Below are positions 18,895-29,357 of a DNA stretch of 64,000 bases, piece after piece. The notes under the pieces are model-generated. The model saw only the letters and a list, made by a program, of their open reading frames with translations, had not been told where the DNA came from and made no database searches. The stretch is taken from the NCBI RefSeq assembly GCF_000585395.1, contig NZ_KK073875.1:4846274-4910273 (forward strand), written 5' to 3'. Within the stretch, counting starts at the first letter, position 1. Every line of letters starts with the position of its first letter. This stretch comes from Saccharibacillus sacchari DSM 19268 (GTDB lineage: Bacteria; Bacillota; Bacilli; Paenibacillales; Paenibacillaceae). The position numbers and the translations under genes were made by a program.

Positions 18895-19872
18895 TTAGAC
18901 CACCTTTTCCGCGATAAATGCCAGCCATTCCTCCTCGCGATGCACATCCCGAATCGTCAGACCTGCCGCAAGCAATCCTTCACGCACGGCATCTTCTTTA
19001 TCCTTGTAAATGCCTGATGCCAGATACAAGCCGCCCGGGCGCAAAGCTTCAAACACATCGTTCGTGAACAGCAGGATGATTTCGGCCAAAATGTTAGCAA
19101 CGACGATCTGAACCGGAAGCTCCACGCCGATATCCGACGATGCACCGTGACCTTCGGGACGCAGCACGGACAGCAGATCGCTTTCTTTGACCGTGATTTC
19201 GCCGGACAAACCGTTTAACGCCACGTTTTCTTGCGCGCTTTTTACGGCTACCGGATCGAGGTCGAGCGCCAATGCCCGTTTTGCTCCCAGCTTGATTGCG
19301 CCAATCGACAAAATGCCCGAACCCGTGCCGACGTCGATGACGTCTTCTCCGCCTTTGACGATGCTTTCCAGCGCGCGCAGGCACAAAGCCGTCGTCGGGT
19401 GCGTCCCCGTGCCGAAAGCCATGCCCGGGTCCAGCTCGATGATGCGTTCGCCTTCGGACGCTTCGTACTCTTCCCACACCGGTTTGATCGTGAGGGTATC
19501 GGATACTTTTAACGGCTTGTAATAAGCTTTCCATGCCGTCGCCCATTCTTCTTCGTCGACCAACCGCGTCTCGTACGTCGGACTGCCCGTGTCGATATCG
19601 AATGTTTCCAGCTCCACGGTACGGCTTTTGACTTCTTCCAGCACGGCTTCGATATTTACGTCATCGGAAAAATAGCCTTTGATCTCCGCGCGGCCTTCCG
19701 GAATATCGTTCAACGGCTGGTCGAACCACTCCCCGTAAGGACGTTCGCGCTTCTTGTTCAAGTTCCCCGATTCTTCGATCGAAACGCCGCCCGCTCCCGC
19801 TTCATGCAGGAAATTCGAGATGGCTTCCACCGCTTCCTCCGTCGTATGTATGGTCAATTCGTGCCACAACAT
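18895..19872 (-). CDS. prmA: Ribosomal protein L11 methyltransferase
   Basis: A 325-residue PrmA that trimethylates ribosomal protein L11. The N-terminal substrate-recognition domain (about 1-125) is followed by the Rossmann domain, with DVGTGSGILSIGA as the SAM loop and VANILAEII as the NPPY-like region. I start it at the second of two adjacent ATG codons (protein begins MLWHEL); both share the ribosome site GAGGAGCG. In many Firmicutes prmA follows dnaJ directly; here about 4 kb of unrelated genes and repeats lie between. Confidence 0.95.
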   Translation of the reverse strand: MLWHELTIHTTEEAVEAISNFLHEAGAGGVSIEESGNLNKKRERPYGEWFDQPLNDIPEGRAEIKGYFSDDVNIEAVLEEVKSRTVELETFDIDTGSPTYETRLVDEEEWATAWKAYYKPLKVSDTLTIKPVWEEYEASEGERIIELDPGMAFGTGTHPTTALCLRALESIVKGGEDVIDVGTGSGILSIGAIKLGAKRALALDLDPVAVKSAQENVALNGLSGEITVKESDLLSVLRPEGHGASSDIGVELPVQIVVANILAEIILLFTNDVFEALRPGGLYLASGIYKDKEDAVREGLLAAGLTIRDVHREEEWLAFIAEKVV

Positions 19873-19912
19873 CATCAATCGCTCCTCAATGTTTAACTTT
19901 TTCGCTCGTTTC

Positions 19913-19941
19913 ATTGTACTATAGAGTGAGAAGCAGCACAA
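19913..19941 (-). promoter_or_regulatory. Putative sigma-A promoter of prmA
   Basis: On the minus strand TTGTGC (19941-19936), a 17-base spacer and TACAAT (19918-19913) stand about 40 bases before the prmA start. It is in the divergent region shared with the zinc-ribbon/PH gene. Confidence 0.55.
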
Positions 19942-19974
19942 AACCCCAACTTTTCGCGAAAAGAGGATGAGTGT

Positions 19975-20475
19975 ATGATCTACTGTACGAATTGCGGCGC
20001 GTCCAACGCGGACGATGCGAACTTCTGCGGGAAATGCGGCAAGCCCCTGCAAGGAGAAGTCCGTCCCGACGCCTCGTCACGCCAGCCTGTCCGAGCGGAA
20101 CACCACGATGCGCGGACGGAAAAAACATTATGGGAAGGCCGTCCTTCCGACCTCGGCGACCAGATCAAAACCGGACTGCTCATGAACAACGTTCGCTACA
20201 AAATCACGAGCCAGCGCCTGATCGTCACTACAGGGTTGGTCGGCAAAAAATCGGAAGAAGTGGAACTCGTCCGGATCAAAGACATCGCGATGGAAAAAAC
20301 GGTCATGGACCGCATGATGGGCGTCGGCACGATCATCGTTTATTCAAGCGACCCGACCACTCCCGAGGTACGCCTCGAAGACGTGAAAGAAGTCGAAAAG
20401 GTCAAAGATCTGCTGCGGGATGCGGTACGGGCGGAAAAAGAGCTGTACGGCACGCGGTATCGGGAAGACCTTTGA
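19975..20475 (+). CDS. Zinc-ribbon and bacterial PH domain protein
   Basis: A 166-residue protein. The N-terminus has a zinc ribbon with four cysteines (C4, C7, C18, C21). A linker follows, then a bacterial PH-like domain (about 50-160, bPH_2/YdbT type) with the characteristic NNVRYKITSQRLIVTTG. The ribosome site AAGAGGATG precedes the ATG. It is transcribed divergently from prmA and ends at a strong terminator, so it is a single-gene unit. The family role is unknown; the domains suggest a scaffold or sensor rather than an enzyme. Confidence 0.85.
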   Translation: MIYCTNCGASNADDANFCGKCGKPLQGEVRPDASSRQPVRAEHHDARTEKTLWEGRPSDLGDQIKTGLLMNNVRYKITSQRLIVTTGLVGKKSEEVELVRIKDIAMEKTVMDRMMGVGTIIVYSSDPTTPEVRLEDVKEVEKVKDLLRDAVRAEKELYGTRYREDL

Positions 20476-20495
20476 ATTTATTAACGCGCAGATGG

Positions 20496-20533
20496 AAAAG
20501 CCCGCTCTCCGGGGATTGGAGAGCGGGCTTTTT
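20496..20533 (+). terminator. Strong intrinsic terminator
   Basis: AAAAGCCCGCTCTCC pairs with GGAGAGCGGGCTTTT across a seven-base loop, followed by T residues. It ends the zinc-ribbon/PH gene and is symmetric enough also to serve the opposite strand. Confidence 0.85.
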
Positions 20534-20615
20534 GACGCTAAAGATCAAATGCCGCGGCGCGAGGTTTAAACAATCGGCTCGCGCCGGAACGAAAATTCAA
20601 AACTGCAATAAACGA

Positions 20616-22145
20616 TTAAGCTTTCGCATTCGCGTTTTCCGAAGCAGTCGTCGGCACTTGATGCGGAACCGTTTTTTTGTTGTCCACGGCGACGCGTTTG
20701 ATGAAGAAGGCCAGTACGAACGCCGCTGCGGTCATCCAGGTTGCCACGACGAACGAATGGTTAATGCCTTCGACCATCGCCTGCATCGTAACAGTCTGCA
20801 TCTGAGCAGCATTTTGCGGATCGACGCCCATGCTGACGACCAGCTGTTTGCCGACTTCGGCCGCTTTGTTCGACATGATCGAGACCAGCAGCGCCGTGCC
20901 GAGAGCGCCGGCGATGGTACGCAGCGTATTGGACATTGCCGTACCGTGGCCGTTCAGACGGGCCGGCAGTTGATTGAGGCCCGCGGTTTGGATCGGCATC
21001 ATCATGAGCGACATGCCGAACATGCGGATCGTATACACCGCGATCAGATGGCCGTACGTCGTATCGACGGTCAATTGGCTGAATTCGTAAGTCGTCACGG
21101 TCATAATCGCGAGACCGGCAACCGCCAGCCAGCGCGCGCCGATTTTATCGAAAATGTAACCGGTAATCGGCGACATGATCCCCATCAGGATCGCGCCCGG
21201 CAGCAGCATCAGACCGGATTCGATCGGCGTGAACCCTCGCACGTTTTGCAGATACAGCGGAAGCAGAATCATGCCGGAGAACAAAGCCATCGTCGCAATG
21301 ACGTTAATGATCGTAGTGAGCGTGAATACGTCATATTTGAATACGCGCATTTCCAAAATCGGCTTTTCGCTTCTCAACTGGCGGATAACGAACCACAGCA
21401 GAGAAACGGCTCCGATCGCGAGCGTCCAAACGACTTCATTCGCTCCCCAGCCTTCCGAACCTGCTTGGCTGAAGCCGTACAAGATGCCGCCGAAACCGAT
21501 CGTAGACAAAACTACGGCAAATATGTCGAGTTTCGGACGGGAAGTCTCGGTTACGTTGCGCATGAAAAGAATACCCAACACGATCGACAAAATGCCGAAC
21601 GGCAAAATCAGATAGAACAGGTAGTGCCAGTCGTAATGTTCAACCATCCATCCCGACAGCGTAGGACCGATTGCCGGAGCGAAGATCATCGCCACGCCGA
21701 CGAGTCCCATGGCGGAACCGCGTTTTTCGATCGGGAAAATGGTAAGGATCGTGAACGTCATCAGCGGCATCAGGATGCCTGCGCCGGCTGCCTGAACCAT
21801 GCGTCCCGCAAGCAGCAAGCCGAACGAATCGCTGAATGCGCACAATAACGTACCTAAAGTGAACAAACTCATTGCGGTGATAAACAGGTTTCTCGATGTA
21901 AATCGAGCCATCAGGTAAGCCGTTACCGGAACCATGACGCCGTTGACGAGCATGAAGCCGGTGCTCAGCCATTGAATAACGGTCGTTTCGACGTTGAGGT
22001 CTTTCGCCATCGTCGGCAGCGCCACGTTCAGCAGCGTTTGGTTCAACAGCGCGACAAAAGCGCCGATCAACAGGGCGACGAGAATCGGACCCTTTTTCAG
22101 GGTTTGAATGTCTTGCACAGCAGTTTTACTCATGGTGGTTTTCAT
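20616..22145 (-). CDS. DHA2-family drug:proton antiporter (EmrB/LmrB type)
   Basis: A 509-residue major facilitator with about 14 hydrophobic helices and the antiporter motif region AGAGILMPLMTF near residue 118. Members export drugs, dyes or amphipathic metabolites using the proton gradient. The start overlaps the end of the marR-like gene; the alternative start MSKTAVQ, four codons later, overlaps the MarR stop as ATGAGTAA. The two genes therefore form a regulator-exporter operon. The exported compound is not predictable. Confidence 0.9.
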   Translation of the reverse strand: MKTTMSKTAVQDIQTLKKGPILVALLIGAFVALLNQTLLNVALPTMAKDLNVETTVIQWLSTGFMLVNGVMVPVTAYLMARFTSRNLFITAMSLFTLGTLLCAFSDSFGLLLAGRMVQAAGAGILMPLMTFTILTIFPIEKRGSAMGLVGVAMIFAPAIGPTLSGWMVEHYDWHYLFYLILPFGILSIVLGILFMRNVTETSRPKLDIFAVVLSTIGFGGILYGFSQAGSEGWGANEVVWTLAIGAVSLLWFVIRQLRSEKPILEMRVFKYDVFTLTTIINVIATMALFSGMILLPLYLQNVRGFTPIESGLMLLPGAILMGIMSPITGYIFDKIGARWLAVAGLAIMTVTTYEFSQLTVDTTYGHLIAVYTIRMFGMSLMMMPIQTAGLNQLPARLNGHGTAMSNTLRTIAGALGTALLVSIMSNKAAEVGKQLVVSMGVDPQNAAQMQTVTMQAMVEGINHSFVVATWMTAAAFVLAFFIKRVAVDNKKTVPHQVPTTASENANAKA

Positions 22146-22623
22146 CTCTCACTTTTTCTAATTTTTTAATGATTTTTCGGTGCGCTTGAAGCATGACTTG
22201 CAATTCTTCAGGGTCCAGATCGTTAAGACCCGACAGGTATTGACGATAAGCGGAGTCGGCATCTTTAAGTACCTGCTCGCCTTTTTCCGACAGTTTCAAA
22301 ACCAGTACGCGCCGATTATTGGCCGGACGTTCGCGAATGACCAACTCCGCCTTCACCAGTCGATCGATCACGCCGCTGACCGTGCTGCTGCCCAGCCTCA
22401 TATGCTCGGCCAGTTCACCCAGTCCGATCTCCGGACGATCCCGCAGCGCCTTCAATGTCATCAGTTGAATTCCGGTCACGCCGAAACGGCAAGACATATC
22501 GGACATCAATTGAAAAAAAAGCTGCTTCACTTCCCGGAACGAGTCGACGATCTCGTGCAGTTCAATCTCAGTGTTCGTGTTCAAAGGTATCGCTGTCCTT
22601 TCTGTTGCATGAAACCGTGCCAT
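22126..22623 (-). CDS. MarR-family transcriptional regulator
   Basis: A winged-helix regulator of 165 residues from the ATG used here, or 152 from a TTG at 22584 that has the better ribosome site (AGAAAGGA). The helix-turn-helix lies around LGELAEHMRLGSSTVSGVID, followed by the wing RERPANNRRVLVLKLSEKG. Such proteins repress adjacent exporters until a ligand binds. It precedes and overlaps the exporter gene. A perfect inverted repeat between promoter and start (22640-22665) is the probable operator, so autorepression is likely. Confidence 0.88.
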   Translation of the reverse strand: MARFHATERTAIPLNTNTEIELHEIVDSFREVKQLFFQLMSDMSCRFGVTGIQLMTLKALRDRPEIGLGELAEHMRLGSSTVSGVIDRLVKAELVIRERPANNRRVLVLKLSEKGEQVLKDADSAYRQYLSGLNDLDPEELQVMLQAHRKIIKKLEKVRDENHHE

Positions 22624-22639
22624 GACAAACGTTCTCTTG

Positions 22640-22665
22640 CGAAATGTTCGCCTGTAAACATTTCG
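22640..22665 (-). promoter_or_regulatory. Probable MarR operator
   Basis: CGAAATGTT (22640-22648) and AACATTTCG (22657-22665) form a perfect nine-base inverted repeat with an eight-base spacer, just downstream of the -10 of the marR-like promoter. Binding here would block the regulator-exporter operon. The assignment to this MarR protein is inference from position. Confidence 0.65.
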
Positions 22666-22675
22666 TATACGAATG

Positions 22676-22703
22676 ATTATACTACAAATTTTTATAGTGT
22701 CAA
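22676..22703 (-). promoter_or_regulatory. Promoter of the marR-exporter operon
   Basis: On the minus strand a consensus TTGACA (22703-22698), a 16-base spacer and a consensus TATAAT (22681-22676). Confidence 0.75.
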
Positions 22704-23525
22704 CATATACATATAAAAAGCACAGGGTTTTCCGTTCTTCGCTCGGGCTTGTTTTCCTCTCGGGCCCCTGCAACGGGCCGCGAGTAGAAGGAAAGCCAAA
22801 AGTCGCTCAGCCCGGAAAACCCTGCGCCGGTCCGGGAAGGCAGGCGGCCGCTTCGCCCAGGCCGCCGGGTGCGATAAGGCGTCGAAGCTCCCTGCCTCCG
22901 GCAGCTTCGACGGGGGCAGGGCAGGCAGCGGCTTTGCCGACTGCAAGTGCAAGAGGCATTAGTTTTGCTGACCGGTACAGGCCAGAAACGTTAAAACAAT
23001 AAGATCTCGAGCGAGAAAAACCTCACGTAACTACTGAGGTGGCCGTACTAATGCGCCGACGGTATAGCATCTGAGGTTCGAACGCAAAATGAATAGTTCC
23101 TTCATCGCTCAATCTCGCTGCATGAATCATTTTGTCCGTATTCGGCGGCTAAAGGATCGCATGTCCGTTAGAACGCCCAATTTCGTCATCTGCAATTTGT
23201 AACGGATTGTACGGACGCTTACACCGGAAAAACGGGCAAAACCAGCCCAAAAGTCAACTTTTTTTACCGCTAAGTGTCCCATTGATCCGTTAGAAATCTC
23301 AATTCTCCAATTCGGGGCGCTAAGCGTTCCGTCGATCCGTTACACGTCGCCGTCTCCAAGTTAAGCCTGCCCGATCAGGTCGAACGAATTGATGATGAAG
23401 CGGATATTGATGGCTGGACTACGCTAAACCTTAACTTTGATTCGGCCAACGCCATACTTTATATTTAATCCGGATAATAAATTCCAATCATTATTGTTGT
23501 GATCTGCCATTTTAAGCCTTCAAAC
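22704..23525. other. Gene-poor, repeat-rich intergenic stretch
   Basis: No gene is supported. The left part is GC-rich and has a hairpin GTCGAAGCT/AGCTTCGAC (22881-22911). The right part has short imperfect repeats of the form GCTAAG-N6 to N8-GATCCGTTA at about 23148, 23268 and 23317, and an inverted version near 23195-23215. It looks like accumulated intergenic repeats. Confidence 0.5.
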
Positions 23526-23558
23526 AAAAAAGCAGCCTCCTTTTCAGGAAGCTGCTTT
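23526..23558 (-). terminator. Intrinsic terminator after the 62-residue membrane protein
   Basis: AAAGCAGCcTCC pairs with GGAaGCTGCTTT; on the minus strand it is followed by six T. It is about 110 bases beyond the stop of the small membrane protein gene. Confidence 0.7.
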
Positions 23559-23593
23559 AACTTCTTTTAAAAACATTTTTTAAAAAAGCGTAA

Positions 23594-23655
23594 GCGGAGG
23601 GAGAGATTCAGGTCAAGACGCTTTTGAACGAATTTCTCCGGCAGCGCCCGCTCTT
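23594..23655 (-). repeat. Post-gene hairpin element, family C, deletion derivative
   Basis: The minus-strand reading GGAGAAATTCGTTCAAAAGC, then GTCTTGACCTGAATCTCTCC, matches the two outer arms of the elements at 59811-59915 and 60269-60400, with the inner hairpin missing. It begins 14 bases after the stop codon of the 62-residue protein gene and is in the same sense orientation as the other two copies relative to their upstream genes. Confidence 0.65.
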
Positions 23656-23668
23656 GTAAAGAAGCCCT

Positions 23669-23857
23669 CTACAAACTCATACTCATCAACAAGAAAAACC
23701 CAAACATTAAAAAGACCAAAACGGCAAAGAAAAGACTCGCCCAATTACGATGATCTTTTTCCGCATTCGGATTGACGGACTTGATAAAAAAAGACATGAA
23801 TCCGAATCCCAAAGATGCCACAATCAGAAGGACTGTCAAAGCAAATATTTCGTACAT
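23669..23857 (-). CDS. Small two-helix membrane protein
   Basis: A 62-residue protein not recognised as a named family. Two hydrophobic segments (about 4-26 and 40-61) flank a polar loop KSVNPNAEKDHRNW. The ATG is preceded by an excellent ribosome site (AAGGAGGGACAAC), and a terminator and hairpin element follow, so it looks like a genuine stand-alone gene. The function is unknown. Confidence 0.75.
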   Translation of the reverse strand: MYEIFALTVLLIVASLGFGFMSFFIKSVNPNAEKDHRNWASLFFAVLVFLMFGFFLLMSMSL

Positions 23858-23909
23858 GTTGTCCCTCCTTCTTTATATTGGCGTTCATTTAATCGAAGCT
23901 CGTTTGTAC

Positions 23910-24073
23910 TAGGGCGTGTACGCAAACTTCGAAGGAGGCAGATTTAGACGAATTTTCGTTCTCGGCAAGGAAGGGTTCCGAAGGCGTGCCGGGGCACGTC
24001 AAGGGACACTGACGAAGCAGAGGGCGAAAAGGCGGCTAAAGATGCACATCGTTAAGTTTGCGTACACGCCCTA
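23910..24073. mobile_element. MITE-like element, family B copy 1 (164 bp)
   Basis: The ends are a perfect 20-base inverted repeat, TAGGGCGTGTACGCAAACTT and its complement (23910-23929, 24054-24073). A central palindrome CGTGCCGGGGCACG begins 75 bases in. A second copy of exactly the same length lies at 46536-46699 with the same internal blocks (for example GACGAATTTTCGTTCTC against GCCGAATTTTCGTTCTC). It has no coding capacity. It is probably a non-autonomous mobile element or an exported structured repeat. Confidence 0.8.
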
Positions 24074-24112
24074 AACGCCTCAATCGGAGAAAAAGTTATG
24101 CCGATTCTAAAA

Positions 24113-24150
24113 AAAATAGACCTTCGGTTCGAAAACCGAAGGTCTATTTT
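24113..24150 (-). terminator. Strong terminator of the hrcA-grpE-dnaK-dnaJ operon
   Basis: AAAATAGACCTTCGGTT and its perfect complement form a 17-pair stem with loop CGAA, followed on the minus strand by A/T-rich sequence including T-runs. It lies 13 bases after the dnaJ stop and can act in both directions. Confidence 0.88.
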
Positions 24151-24163
24151 TCTTTATACGAAC

Positions 24164-25285
24164 TTAGTCGCCGCGGAAAGCGCGCTTCATCCGATCGAAG
24201 AAAGATTGTTCCTGTTCATGCGTTTGTTCGCCGCTGAGGCCGGAGAATTGGCGCAGCAGGTCTTTTTGTTCGTCGGTCAGCTTGCTTGGGGTAATGATCA
24301 CGACTTTTACGTGCTGATCGCCTTGTCCGGTTCCGCGCAGGCGCGGAACGCCCTTGCCTCTCAGGCGGAAATAGGTTCCCGTTTGGGTTCCGGCCGGGAT
24401 CTTCAGTTTGACTTTTTCAGTCAAGGTCGGGATCTCGATCTCGTCGCCGAGAGCGGCTTGAGCGAACGTCAAAGGCACTTCGCAGTAGATGTCGTCGCCT
24501 TCGCGGTCGAAGAATTCGTCGGCTTTCACGCGAATGACGATATACAGGTCGCCCGCCGGGCCGCCGCGCAGGCCGCCGTCGCCTTCGCCGGTCATGCGCA
24601 GTTGAGCGCCGTCGTCCACGCCCGCAGGAATGCGGATATGCACTTTACGCTGCTTTTTCACATGGCCGCTGCCGCTGCATGTCGAGCATTTTTCTTTGAT
24701 GATTTTGCCGTTGCCGCCGCAGTTCGAGCAGGCTCTGCGGTTGACCATACGGCCGAAAGGCGTGTTTTGCACGACTTCTTCTTGGCCGCTGCCGTGGCAG
24801 ACCGTACATACTTCGGGCTGCGTGCCCGGTTTGGCGCCGCTGCCGTTACACGTATCGCAGCTTTCGGTACGCGGAATAGTGATGTCGATCTCTTTTCCGA
24901 AGACCGCTTCTTTGAATTCCAGCGTCATCGTATATTGCAAATCGTTGCCGCGCTGCGGCGCGTTCGGGTTGCGGCTTCTTCCGCCGCCTCCGCCGCCGAA
25001 GAACATATCGAAGATATCGCTGAATCCGCCGCCGCCAAAATCGCCGCCGCCGAATCCCTGGTTAGGGTCTTGGTGACCGTATTGGTCGTACTGAGCCCGT
25101 TTTTGTCCGTCGCTCAGTACGTCATAGGCTTCTTTGACTTCTTTGAACTTTGCTTCGGCATCGTCCGCCTTGTTGACGTCCGGGTGATACTTACGCGCCA
25201 GCTTGCGGTAAGACGCCTTGATATCCTGATCGCTCGCGCCCTTTTCAATGCCGAGCACCTCGTAGTAATCGCGCTTTTCCGCCAT
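24164..25285 (-). CDS. dnaJ: Chaperone DnaJ (Hsp40)
   Basis: A 373-residue co-chaperone that delivers clients to DnaK and stimulates its ATPase. The J domain (1-70) carries the HPD motif in KYHPDVNK. A Gly/Phe-rich linker follows, then the zinc-finger domain with four CxxCxGxG-type repeats ([32 protein letters not shown]), then the C-terminal substrate-binding domain. It is the last gene of the heat-shock operon, 206 bases after dnaK. Confidence 0.97.
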   Translation of the reverse strand: MAEKRDYYEVLGIEKGASDQDIKASYRKLARKYHPDVNKADDAEAKFKEVKEAYDVLSDGQKRAQYDQYGHQDPNQGFGGGDFGGGGFSDIFDMFFGGGGGGRSRNPNAPQRGNDLQYTMTLEFKEAVFGKEIDITIPRTESCDTCNGSGAKPGTQPEVCTVCHGSGQEEVVQNTPFGRMVNRRACSNCGGNGKIIKEKCSTCSGSGHVKKQRKVHIRIPAGVDDGAQLRMTGEGDGGLRGGPAGDLYIVIRVKADEFFDREGDDIYCEVPLTFAQAALGDEIEIPTLTEKVKLKIPAGTQTGTYFRLRGKGVPRLRGTGQGDQHVKVVIITPSKLTDEQKDLLRQFSGLSGEQTHEQEQSFFDRMKRAFRGD

Positions 25286-25380
25286 CGCTGTACTCCAACT
25301 CCTTTATGCTTTTAATCTGTACCTTCTATCGCATATATGCGGAAAGCCGCTTATGCACTTTCCGCCCGTGAACCTGACAA

Positions 25381-25456
25381 AAGGGAAGCCCGGTCCGGGA
25401 TGACCCGGCCTGACCTCCCCCAGCCGGCCCGTCCGCCGATCGGCGGGGTCGGGCTC
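25381..25456 (-). promoter_or_regulatory. GC-rich hairpin between dnaK and dnaJ
   Basis: On the minus strand a long GC-rich fold runs from GAGCCCG to CGGGCTTCCCTTTT and contains the palindrome CCGCCGATCGGCGG. It could attenuate read-through from dnaK to dnaJ or stabilise the mRNA end. This is inference from fold potential only. Confidence 0.45.
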
Positions 25457-25491
25457 TTGTTCGGTTAACCAAAAACGACTACTTAAAAATA

Positions 25492-27354
<1,863 letters not shown>

Positions 27355-27505
27355 TTAAGTACGGTTGATTTTAAAATGAAATGTTTTTCTCGCGTTGTGT
27401 CCGACATGCAGACCCTACGCTCTATCATAACGGTTTGGCGCGCGTTTTCAAACTTGCCGCAATCGCCCGGAACATTCCGGCCTAAGCGACTTTTGAAAAT
27501 GCGGT

Positions 27506-28090
27506 TTAACCGCTGACTTTCACCATTGCGGGACGAAGCACTTTGTCTTTCAACATATAACCTTTTTGCAGCTCTTCGACCACGATGCCTTCCTCGTGCT
27601 CGTCGCTTTCCACTTGCATAACCGCTTGGTGGAATTCGGGATTGAAGGCTTCGCCGACGCTATTCATTGCGGTCAGGCCTTCGGCCTGAAGCACGCTTTC
27701 GAACTGGCGGTGAATCATTTGTACGCCTTTCACGAACGACTCGGCGCCCTCGCCTTCCGGCAGGGTATCCAGCGCGCGACCGAAATTGTCGATGACCGGA
27801 ACGAGTTCGGTGATCAGCTTCGATGAAGCGTATTTGCCGAGCTCTTCCTTTTCCCGAATCGTGCGCTTGCGGAAGTTATCAAAATCGGCTTGCGAACGCG
27901 CGAGACGTTGTGCATAATCGTCTACCTGCGCCGTTAATGCCTCGATTTTGGCTTGAAGTTGTTCTGCGCTCTCTTCCGCGGCAGCACCGTTAGTTTCTTC
28001 GGTTGCCTCTTCGGACGATTGTGCATCCTGCTCGTTTTCTGCGATTTCTACTTCTTCGTTTTCCGAATATTGCGTTTGTTCTTTACTCAA
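27506..28090 (-). CDS. grpE: Nucleotide exchange factor GrpE
   Basis: A 194-residue GrpE that releases ADP from DnaK. An acidic, disordered N-terminus (1-45) is followed by a long helix (about 45-100) and the C-terminal beta wing (NPEFHQAVMQVES to LRPAMVKVS). It starts at TTG, preceded by AAGGAGGGG at good distance; the ATG seen nearby is out of frame and stops after four codons. It lies between hrcA and dnaK. Confidence 0.96.
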   Translation of the reverse strand: MSKEQTQYSENEEVEIAENEQDAQSSEEATEETNGAAAEESAEQLQAKIEALTAQVDDYAQRLARSQADFDNFRKRTIREKEELGKYASSKLITELVPVIDNFGRALDTLPEGEGAESFVKGVQMIHRQFESVLQAEGLTAMNSVGEAFNPEFHQAVMQVESDEHEEGIVVEELQKGYMLKDKVLRPAMVKVSG

Positions 28091-28161
28091 GATGCATTCC
28101 CCTCCTTGTGTAGATCAAAACTCATCGTCGCACAGTACTGCCTATACGCACAGATTTGCGA

Positions 28162-29190
28162 TCACGGCCCGTAGCGTCCGGTCAAAGCCCGGCTCATGGC
28201 ACGCGACAGCAGATCGAGTGTTCCTATGACTTTGGCATACTCCATCCGGGTCGGACCCAGAATGCCTATTGTACCAAACGATTCGCCGTCAAGTGAATAA
28301 GTCGCGGTAATCAGACTGCAGTTGACGAAGGCTTGGTGGATATTTTCGCTGCCGATTCGCACATGGATTCCTTTTTGATCGGAATTCAGCAAGCGCGTTA
28401 GCGTCGGCGTCTCCTCCAGCAGATCAAGCACCGTCTTCAACTTGCCGATATCCCTGAACTCCGGCTGAATCAGCATATTGGTCGTTCCGCTTAGGAACAC
28501 CTTCTGATCTTTGCCCGAGACAAGCGAATCGTCCAGCAGTTTCATCAACTGCTCGTAATGCTCGGCATGACGCTGAATCTCTTGCCCGATCTCCGAGTAA
28601 ATCCGCGCCTTCAGCATATGCATCGGCACACCGGAAAGCTTAGCGTTCAGCAGGTTTGCCGTCCGCTCCATATCGGAAGCCGAGACGCCCGGAGGAATCG
28701 ACACCGTCTTATTCTCGACCTCGCCCGTGCTGGTCACGATAATCGCAACGGCCGTAGTCTCGTTCAGCGGAAGAAGTTGAAAATGCTTAAGCGAAGTATT
28801 GAACATCTCCGGTCCCAGCAAAATCGACGTGTAATTGGTCATCGAAGCCAAAATCGTTCCGGCGTGCTGTACGACTTCTTCCACAGCGTTCAGCTTTTCG
28901 GCAGCCAGCTGCTTGAATAATTTCAAGTCTTCTGCCTTGAGCGGCTTCAGGGGAGCCATATGATCGACGTAATAGCGGTATCCTTTATTAGAAGGAATGC
29001 GTCCCGCCGACGTATGAGGCTGTTCCAGAAAACCAAGCTCCTCCAGGTCCGCCATCTCGTTACGAATGGTGGCCGGACTGAACGCTACGTCGCCCCGCTT
29101 GGAGATACTACGGGACCCGACCGGTTCGGCCGAACGAATATAGTCGTCTACGATGGCGTTTAAGATCATGCTCTGACGTTCGCTTAACAC
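28162..29190 (-). CDS. hrcA: Heat-inducible transcription repressor HrcA
   Basis: A 342-residue repressor of class I heat-shock genes that binds CIRCE and is kept folded by GroEL. An N-terminal winged helix (SERQSMILNAIVDDYIRS, then PVGSRSISK) precedes the GAF-like and inserted dimerisation domains. I start it at a GTG with the ribosome site AGGAGGGG; an upstream start would add 14 residues without a ribosome site. It is first in the operon and sits directly behind its own CIRCE operator. Confidence 0.96.
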   Translation of the reverse strand: MLSERQSMILNAIVDDYIRSAEPVGSRSISKRGDVAFSPATIRNEMADLEELGFLEQPHTSAGRIPSNKGYRYYVDHMAPLKPLKAEDLKLFKQLAAEKLNAVEEVVQHAGTILASMTNYTSILLGPEMFNTSLKHFQLLPLNETTAVAIIVTSTGEVENKTVSIPPGVSASDMERTANLLNAKLSGVPMHMLKARIYSEIGQEIQRHAEHYEQLMKLLDDSLVSGKDQKVFLSGTTNMLIQPEFRDIGKLKTVLDLLEETPTLTRLLNSDQKGIHVRIGSENIHQAFVNCSLITATYSLDGESFGTIGILGPTRMEYAKVIGTLDLLSRAMSRALTGRYGP

Positions 29191-29239
29191 GAGATCCCCT
29201 CCTGTCGGATCGATAAGAGCCAATCGGAACATTCTTCCG

Positions 29240-29266
29240 TTAGCACTCTATCTGAATGAGTGCTAA
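29240..29266. promoter_or_regulatory. CIRCE operator
   Basis: TTAGCACTC and GAGTGCTAA with exactly nine bases between them: a perfect match to the CIRCE consensus. It lies between the promoter and the hrcA start, so HrcA should repress its own operon. Confidence 0.97.
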
Positions 29267-29277
29267 ACTCTATTACA

Positions 29278-29307
29278 AAAATACCAAACCGGACTCAACG
29301 TTGTCAA
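29278..29307 (-). promoter_or_regulatory. Promoter of the hrcA operon
   Basis: On the minus strand TTGACA (29307-29302), an 18-base spacer and an extended -10 (TGG then TATTTT, 29283-29278), immediately upstream of CIRCE. Confidence 0.75.
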
Positions 29308-29357
29308 GTTCGGTTTGGCAGGATATGCAACGTTTTTCGATTTGGTATTGCAGCGTT

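Noticed and set aside
19971-21848. 625-codon plus-strand frame across the PH-domain gene and exporter
   Set aside because: It runs through a strong terminator and antisense to the exporter; the true gene is in another frame starting at 19975.
23148-23345. CRISPR array
   Set aside because: Repeat units are imperfect, include an inverted copy and have irregular spacing; no cas genes are in the window.
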